The position numbers and the translations under genes are program-made. The notes under the pieces were generated by a model that had not been told where the DNA came from, made no database searches, and was given only the letters and a program-made list of their open reading frames with translations. A DNA stretch of 32,185 bases from Apostichopus parvimensis (Eukaryota > Echinodermata > Holothuroidea > Aspidochirotida > Stichopodidae), in contig KN883764.1 of assembly GCA_000934455.1 (NCBI GenBank), positions 45,846-78,030 of the forward strand, read 5' to 3'. Position 1 is the stretch's first letter. Every line of letters starts with the position of its first letter. Below are positions 27,762-32,185 of the stretch, one piece after another.

Positions 27762-29569
27762 GTAAGTGTTTATGCATGCCAGTAAATATAAAATGTACCT
27801 GTAAGCGAATAACCAGGCTGATTTTCCACCTCCATATATGAGCTCATGCAGAGGTTGTGGCCTACAAATGAAACAGTCATACTGACACATATAATTTCAG
27901 ATATAAATCGTTTTTAAATTGTGTGAATATTGCCCCTTCATTATTGTTCAAATATTATTAAGATTGTACCTTATATTGGCACAAGTTATAATATTCAGTG
28001 TGTCTTAATGGTGTGAGTCAAACTTATATTATTATATGATAAAATGGACCTTGATATCTGTAGACTTGACATCTAGGGAGCTAATACCTTAACAATGGTG
28101 TGAGTTTGTCACGAGTATGCTTGGCGCAAGTCTAACGACTATCGTGCAGCTGGATAAATTTACTGATGAATGTTCATTTGTTGTCTGTTTTGCTCACGAA
28201 GTTCAAATAAGTAACATACGACATTCTAGTTTATGCTTTTTTTAATTCACTGATTGCTCCACGGGCATCAATTGAATTTGTGTAAGTCTTTGTTTAGATT
28301 AATTTGTATAAAATGCAGGTAAAGGGTCGGTATGAATAGGCCGGGTAAGCAGGTCAGAGCGTGGTATTCGTGTTTGGTACTATACTTGGTTCAAGGGTGC
28401 TGGGTGCACCACAGCAGTTACTTGTTGCAGTTGGACACGATGTCCGTTGGGCGACGTTATAGCCCGCAGTACTTCGCTATTTTACTATAGTATATGTAGG
28501 GGCAACTTCAGTTCCCCGCTGATGAATTCGTGGCAATATATATCTTGTCATATATCGTAAAGGACGTGCCGATACGTGTAAAAAAGCCGGAAAACTGACC
28601 GAATTCCGGTTTTTGCCCCTGGTTACGAGGAATAAATAAAGCTCATAGAAAAGACACACGCCATGTGAGTATTTACGTTTACCAGCGAATAGTTTTACCT
28701 TACCCGTGACAGAGTTAAATAAACAAATAATAACATGGATCGTGCTGAGTAGTAAACTGAACTCTCAGCTCCCAGTACTGTATGTCCCTATTTAAACACT
28801 CCAAATTAACAGTAGAAAGAAAATACTTAATTGATGACCACTCCATGGGAGGTAACCCTGTCTACAGCCAGAGATGAGGCAAGCCTGATACAGCGAGGCC
28901 AGGGGTAATAAACATGGCTAGGTGTGAACATATATATAGATGTGTTTGTGACACACAGCCTTGGTCAGTTAAATTATGAGTAACACATATGAACTATATA
29001 TTACAAGCATGATGACTAACATAATAACATGATATAATAAGATGTACAGAAAACATAACATTGAGATACATTAAAACATACACAGAATATATTGAATGAA
29101 CCCTTGTGATAGAACACTAAATAAAGTAAAGTGTCAAGTATCAAGATATCTGTCTTCTCTTATTGGAGACTTGCCTTTATTATAATCATAACACCCAACC
29201 CTAACCAGTGTTCTTTCACATGTAGAAAAGATAAGTGATAACACATACGTCTACATAATATACCAAGTTGCTAACAAATTAACAATGAGACCAATCATTT
29301 ACATGGATTAAACAACTTGCTGGAAGAGACACCCTGAGGGAAGAATAAACTATTTATGAATACTGTGAAGCCACCCTTGCTAACAAAGCATAAACTGTGA
29401 ATTGGGATTGAAGGATAGTTTGAGGTGTATGTACAATGCGGCAGGGCAAGCTTTAAAGCTCACAATTAGTAGTACCATTAATGTAAGGGTCATGGTACTT
29501 AGTGATAGATAATGTCATACAGTGATAATACAGTGATAGATAATGTAATAAAATCATTGCTGTCCCAAG

Positions 29570-29825
29570 AGGTTATGGCGGAGTGTATAGCCTAGTGGTT
29601 AACGCCGGCGTCTCCCAGTCATGAGATCCCCGGTTCGATTCCCGCCGACAGCAATGTTTGTCGTCTGGCAAGGGTGTTGTTCAATAACAACTTCCTGACA
29701 TGGACGTTAAATGGATGTGTGCCGAGAGATTGGCTTCAGTCAGCTTGCGAGTCTATAAGCCTCCATGGCTTCTTTCGCGAGTTCCTGCTTGCGGGAAGAT
29801 CACATATACATACATACATTATGGG
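29570..29825 (+). repeat. tRNA-derived SINE, second family
   Basis: A perfect A box TAGCCTAGTGG (29588-29598) and B box GGTTCGATTCC (29632-29642) form a tRNA-like head. The acceptor and T stems pair poorly, so it is not an intact tRNA gene. The body follows: GGCAAGGGTGTTGTTCAATA, CTTCCTGACATGGACG, AAGCCTCCATGGCTTC and GAGTTCCTGCTTGCGGGAAG. It ends in an (ATAC)n tail near 29805-29820. Its body differs from that of the SINEs at 16613 and 25597. Confidence 0.78.
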
Positions 29826-29861
29826 AGAGTCTGTTGAGTTTTCCAATACAACATGTTTAAA

Positions 29862-30235
29862 CAGTGGCGGAGCTAGGGGTATTGGTCAAGGGGGGCGAGA
29901 ATGGTCTGTAGGGGCGCTTTCGACACTATCTAAGCGGAGCGCCATCACAGGTTGGCGCGGAGCGTACAGAAAATTTTTTAATAAAGATACTTCCTAGATC
30001 GCCGGAAATGACCCTTTCCTGGCCTTGCTAATTTGCAGATAAACGAAGAATAAATAGGTGTCATCGCCAACAAAATGTGACAAATGTCAATAGGTAGATG
30101 AGAGCGCAGTAAAAAAGTAAATAATCGCGAATAAGTAAAAAGTGGTAAAAAGCTGAAAAGGGCGCCAGCAGTCCATTTGAGTCCGTCAGGGGGGGCATCC
30201 GCCCCCCCCCCGACTGTATGGACGCTCCGCCACTG
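29862..30235 (+). mobile_element. hAT-type MITE, subfamily with CAGTGGCGGAGC termini (copy 2)
   Basis: A 374-bp element with termini CAGTGGCGGAGC and GCTCCGCCACTG and a perfect 8-bp target duplication TGTTTAAA (29854-29861 and 30236-30243). It is closely similar along its length to the copy at 8987-9354. It carries the shared core (CTATCTAAGCGGAGCGCC, GGTTGGCGCGGAGCGTACAG, GATCGCCGGAAATGACC). It has an extra GGGGGGCATCCGCCCCCCC hairpin near the right end that copy 1 lacks. Confidence 0.94.
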
Positions 30236-30768
30236 TGTTTAAATTGTCTCATGCTGAAAGTCTAATAATGTAAACTCAAGGTAATACATGTCCAATATAC
30301 TCTTTTTTCACTTCTTGTCCAAATATTACTTAAAAAGGAAAACCAGTATTGTTGCTTTTTTCTTAGAAGAAGTGTTACATGCACTCTCTTACATTGTTAC
30401 TTGAGAAATACACTAAGTGCACAAAAGACTGTAGAGTAGAGATAAAAACAAGTGAATATCTAAAGCACATCAAAATTACTGCCCTGGTCAGTCATTCAGT
30501 AGTTTGGAGACTCAGTGGAATATTTAGATCTATATGAATGACACCCATAGGAATGACATCAATTTAGAAAGCCACAGTAACAAGTAACTTGATTCATCTT
30601 TATAGTTGTATTTATATACTATATTAAAATACTAAATATATTAATGTCAGGGATTCAGGATATAATATATCATGTTAAGTGTTGGTGCTACTGCTTTCTA
30701 AACTTTTGTTCATGTTCAATTATCCAACACTCAAGTGTTAACCTAAATATTTCATATTTATTTTACAG

Positions 30769-30888
30769 CTCCACCAACTCAGGAAAGAAAGAGTAGGCCC
30801 AGAACCAGAGAATGGAATTGCATTACGGATTTATCTAACAAATAACAGAACTATATGTAGGAAATTCAATGTTGATGATGATTGTAAG
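30769..30888 (+). CDS. Exon of plus-strand gene: first half of a UBX-like domain
   Basis: A 120-nt exon lies between acceptor TTTATTTTACAG and donor AAG|GTAAAT, phase 0 at both ends. It encodes LHQLRKERVGPEPENG, then IALRIYLTNNRTICRKFNVD and DDCK. The xPEPENGIALRIYLxxxRxxxRKF pattern matches the start of UBX domains (helix, Pro/Glu-rich turn, first two strands). UBX is a ubiquitin-like fold that binds the p97/VCP ATPase in most family members. Confidence 0.8.
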
Positions 30889-31215
30889 GTAAATATGTGG
30901 ATCATCATGGTAAGGATTAATGTGGTAATGAGAGAAGTCATGGTTGTAGTCAGTGCTGTAAGTTAAGAGGGCTGAATGGTTAGAAAGAGTTGACAAAGCC
31001 TTTGGAAAATCTCTTTTATAAATCTATTTCAGACTGACCTCACTGAAGCAGGACAACAGTTATGATGTAAGGGGGAGGGAGGGGGGGGGCATGTCATTGA
31101 ATCATATGGCTATTAAAAATGTGCAAAGTTCCGTAATGTGATGTTATATAATGCGTGCAAACCAAACATATAAACTTAGCAAACCAAACATAGTAACTTT
31201 TTCATTCCTTTGCAG
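30889..31215 (+). other. Intron of the plus-strand gene
   Basis: A short intron with a 9-base G run at 31081-31089. No other feature is seen. Confidence 0.7.
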
Positions 31216-31374
31216 GCACTTTTTGACTTCATAGGTTCTCAGCCAGAATCTTCAATGGATTTCACATTGATGATTCCTTCACATAGAAAGTCCCTCACAT
31301 CCGCTATGCAAGGAAAGTCCTTGAAAGACCTTTGAATCCTTGTACCTACTGTCATTCATGTAAAGTGGGAAGAT
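31216..31374 (+). CDS. Exon of plus-strand gene: second half of UBX-like domain, with in-frame TGA
   Basis: A 159-nt exon lies between acceptor TTCATTCCTTTGCAG and donor GAT|GTGAGT, phase 0 at both ends. It encodes ALFDFIGSQPESSMDFTLMI, then PSHRKSLTSAMQGKSLKDL. A TGA follows (31333-31335), then ILVPTVIHVKWED to the donor. The phrases ALFDFIGS, FTL, LKDL and a final hydrophobic strand follow the UBX pattern. The p97-contact loop usually reads FPR; here it is SHR, so p97 binding is uncertain. In homologues a Gly is usual where the TGA lies. It may be a nonsense mutation, a sequencing error or a true early end. Confidence 0.72.
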
Positions 31375-32137
31375 GTGAGTACGTTTTATTAAGCAGAAAT
31401 AACATTAGAAATGTAAGTTACTGTTTTTTAGTCATCCAGTTATGACCACTGTGACAATCAATATTTATATATAAATATATCAATATTTGTTCATAAAGGA
31501 GCATCTTTAAAATAGGCTAAGGGCAGGTGAACATGGCATTTCAGCTGTAATATAGAGAGTCACCCACCCTGCAGCCGAAACTGTACAACGGCCTTGTTGT
31601 TAAATGGAAAACAGCAAATGGGTGATAGAAATTGCAATACAGTTTAATATACAGTCAAAGTGGATAGTCAGATTTGGTGTAGTTGGTTTATTACTGAGGG
31701 TGGCATCTCCGAATGGTGCAATTATGCTGGAATTATGCTTTTGGCAGACTATTATGGTTGGATATACAGTTAGGACACCAAATTACAGCTACTTCATTGA
31801 ACATATCTGTCCATTGTATTTTAAAATTTGGAGTTAAGACAGCTAGTAGATTCACCAATAATAGTCCAACAAATGTGGTTCATTCCTATTCGACAACCCA
31901 AGCAATGATGAAAATGACTGATATATTTCTTATTTTGCTGTGCAATAGAATTACTGAGTGTGTGTTGTGTAATAACAGGTCCCCTTTTAACCATTCAGAG
32001 TGCATGATCTCATAGTGGATGGCTGAAGAACGTAGAATCTATCTAGGCTCATCTGCAGTTCATCTTTAGTATACTTGTTGAAGATGCTTAGATTTACACT
32101 TCATCACCATTAAATGAATTATCTCTTTATTTTACAG
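31375..32137 (+). other. Intron of the plus-strand gene
   Basis: AT-rich intron of 0.76 kb with a palindromic AT stretch at about 31459-31490. The ORFs at 31604-31837 and 31713-32015 have no recognisable features. Confidence 0.6.
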
Positions 32138-32167
32138 GATAATGAGTGTGAACTCAGTGATAGTGAG
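32138..32167 (+). CDS. Short exon of plus-strand gene, acidic; gene continues past the window
   Basis: A 30-nt exon lies between acceptor TTTATTTTACAG and donor GAG|GTAATA, phase 0. It encodes DNECELSDSE. In-frame joining to the preceding exon (WED-DNECELSDSE) is only meaningful if the upstream TGA is read through, mutated back or spliced around. The gene therefore probably extends to the right. Confidence 0.6.
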
Positions 32168-32185
32168 GTAATATATACATACAAT

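Larger units (their letters stand above)
27762..30768 (+). other. Intron of the plus-strand gene (3.0 kb)
   Basis: Contains a SINE (29570-29825) and a hAT MITE (29862-30235). The stretch 28318-28650 is less AT-rich than its neighbours, with phrases such as GGGTGCTGGGTGCACC and CCGGAAAACTGACCG. It may be an old repeat, but I could not find its ends. Nothing else is supported. Confidence 0.55.

Noticed and set aside
29575..29655. tRNA gene
   Set aside because: Perfect A and B boxes are present, but the acceptor and T stems do not pair well and a SINE body with an (ATAC)n tail follows, so this is a SINE head.
31333..31335. Selenocysteine UGA
   Set aside because: UBX proteins are not known selenoproteins, homologous positions are usually Gly, and I see no SECIS-like element; a nonsense change is simpler.

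Overview
The window looks like nuclear DNA of a marine invertebrate, most likely an invertebrate deuterostome such as an echinoderm (inference from the mix of repeat families and from the resemblance of the plus-strand gene to uncharacterised ubiquitin-system proteins of such animals). It is AT-rich, has spliced genes with GT-AG introns, and is crowded with eukaryotic transposable elements. I saw no bacterial-type gene, CRISPR array or clean tRNA/rRNA gene.

Two host genes lie head to head around 17.4-17.9 kb. The minus-strand gene can be assembled as five exons with matching splice phases (17538-17431, 17039-16835, 16326-16000, 15164-15036, 9733-9558). It predicts a 314-residue protein with a UBA-like domain of the IAP (BIRC) type, a charged linker and a C-terminal RING finger, but no BIR domain. 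Its last intron (5.3 kb) holds a 3'-truncated Gypsy LTR retrotransposon and a hAT-type MITE. The plus-strand gene runs from about 17.7 kb past the right edge. It has a domain I recognise from G2E3-like/HECT-associated uncharacterised proteins, a coding 24-bp minisatellite interrupted by an N gap, a Cys-rich motif, a basic/acidic helix and a UBX-like ubiquitin fold (30.77-31.37 kb) with an in-frame TGA. Between the two genes is a short region with two CCAAT boxes, a candidate bidirectional promoter. Both products point to ubiquitin signalling.

The most notable structure is a degenerate DIRS-like tyrosine-recombinase retroelement at about 21478-27238. It has inverted terminal repeats and an internal complementary region that joins the reverse complements of the two element ends, as in a circle junction. 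It is inserted three or four bases inside a plus-gene intron, so that the present GTAAGT splice donor is completed by element sequence. A 1-kb hAT element with an 8-bp target duplication sits in its left terminal repeat, and the matching empty site is preserved in the right one.

The left third (1-9.4 kb) has no host exon I can support. It holds a simple repeat, a small inverted-repeat element, hairpin-ended tandem-monomer repeats that may be Helentron/HINE-like, a CR1/L2-like LINE with a local 0.5-kb tandem duplication, and hAT MITEs. Across the window at least five elements have direct 8-bp target duplications. They include four MITEs that share a core but carry three different sets of terminal repeats.
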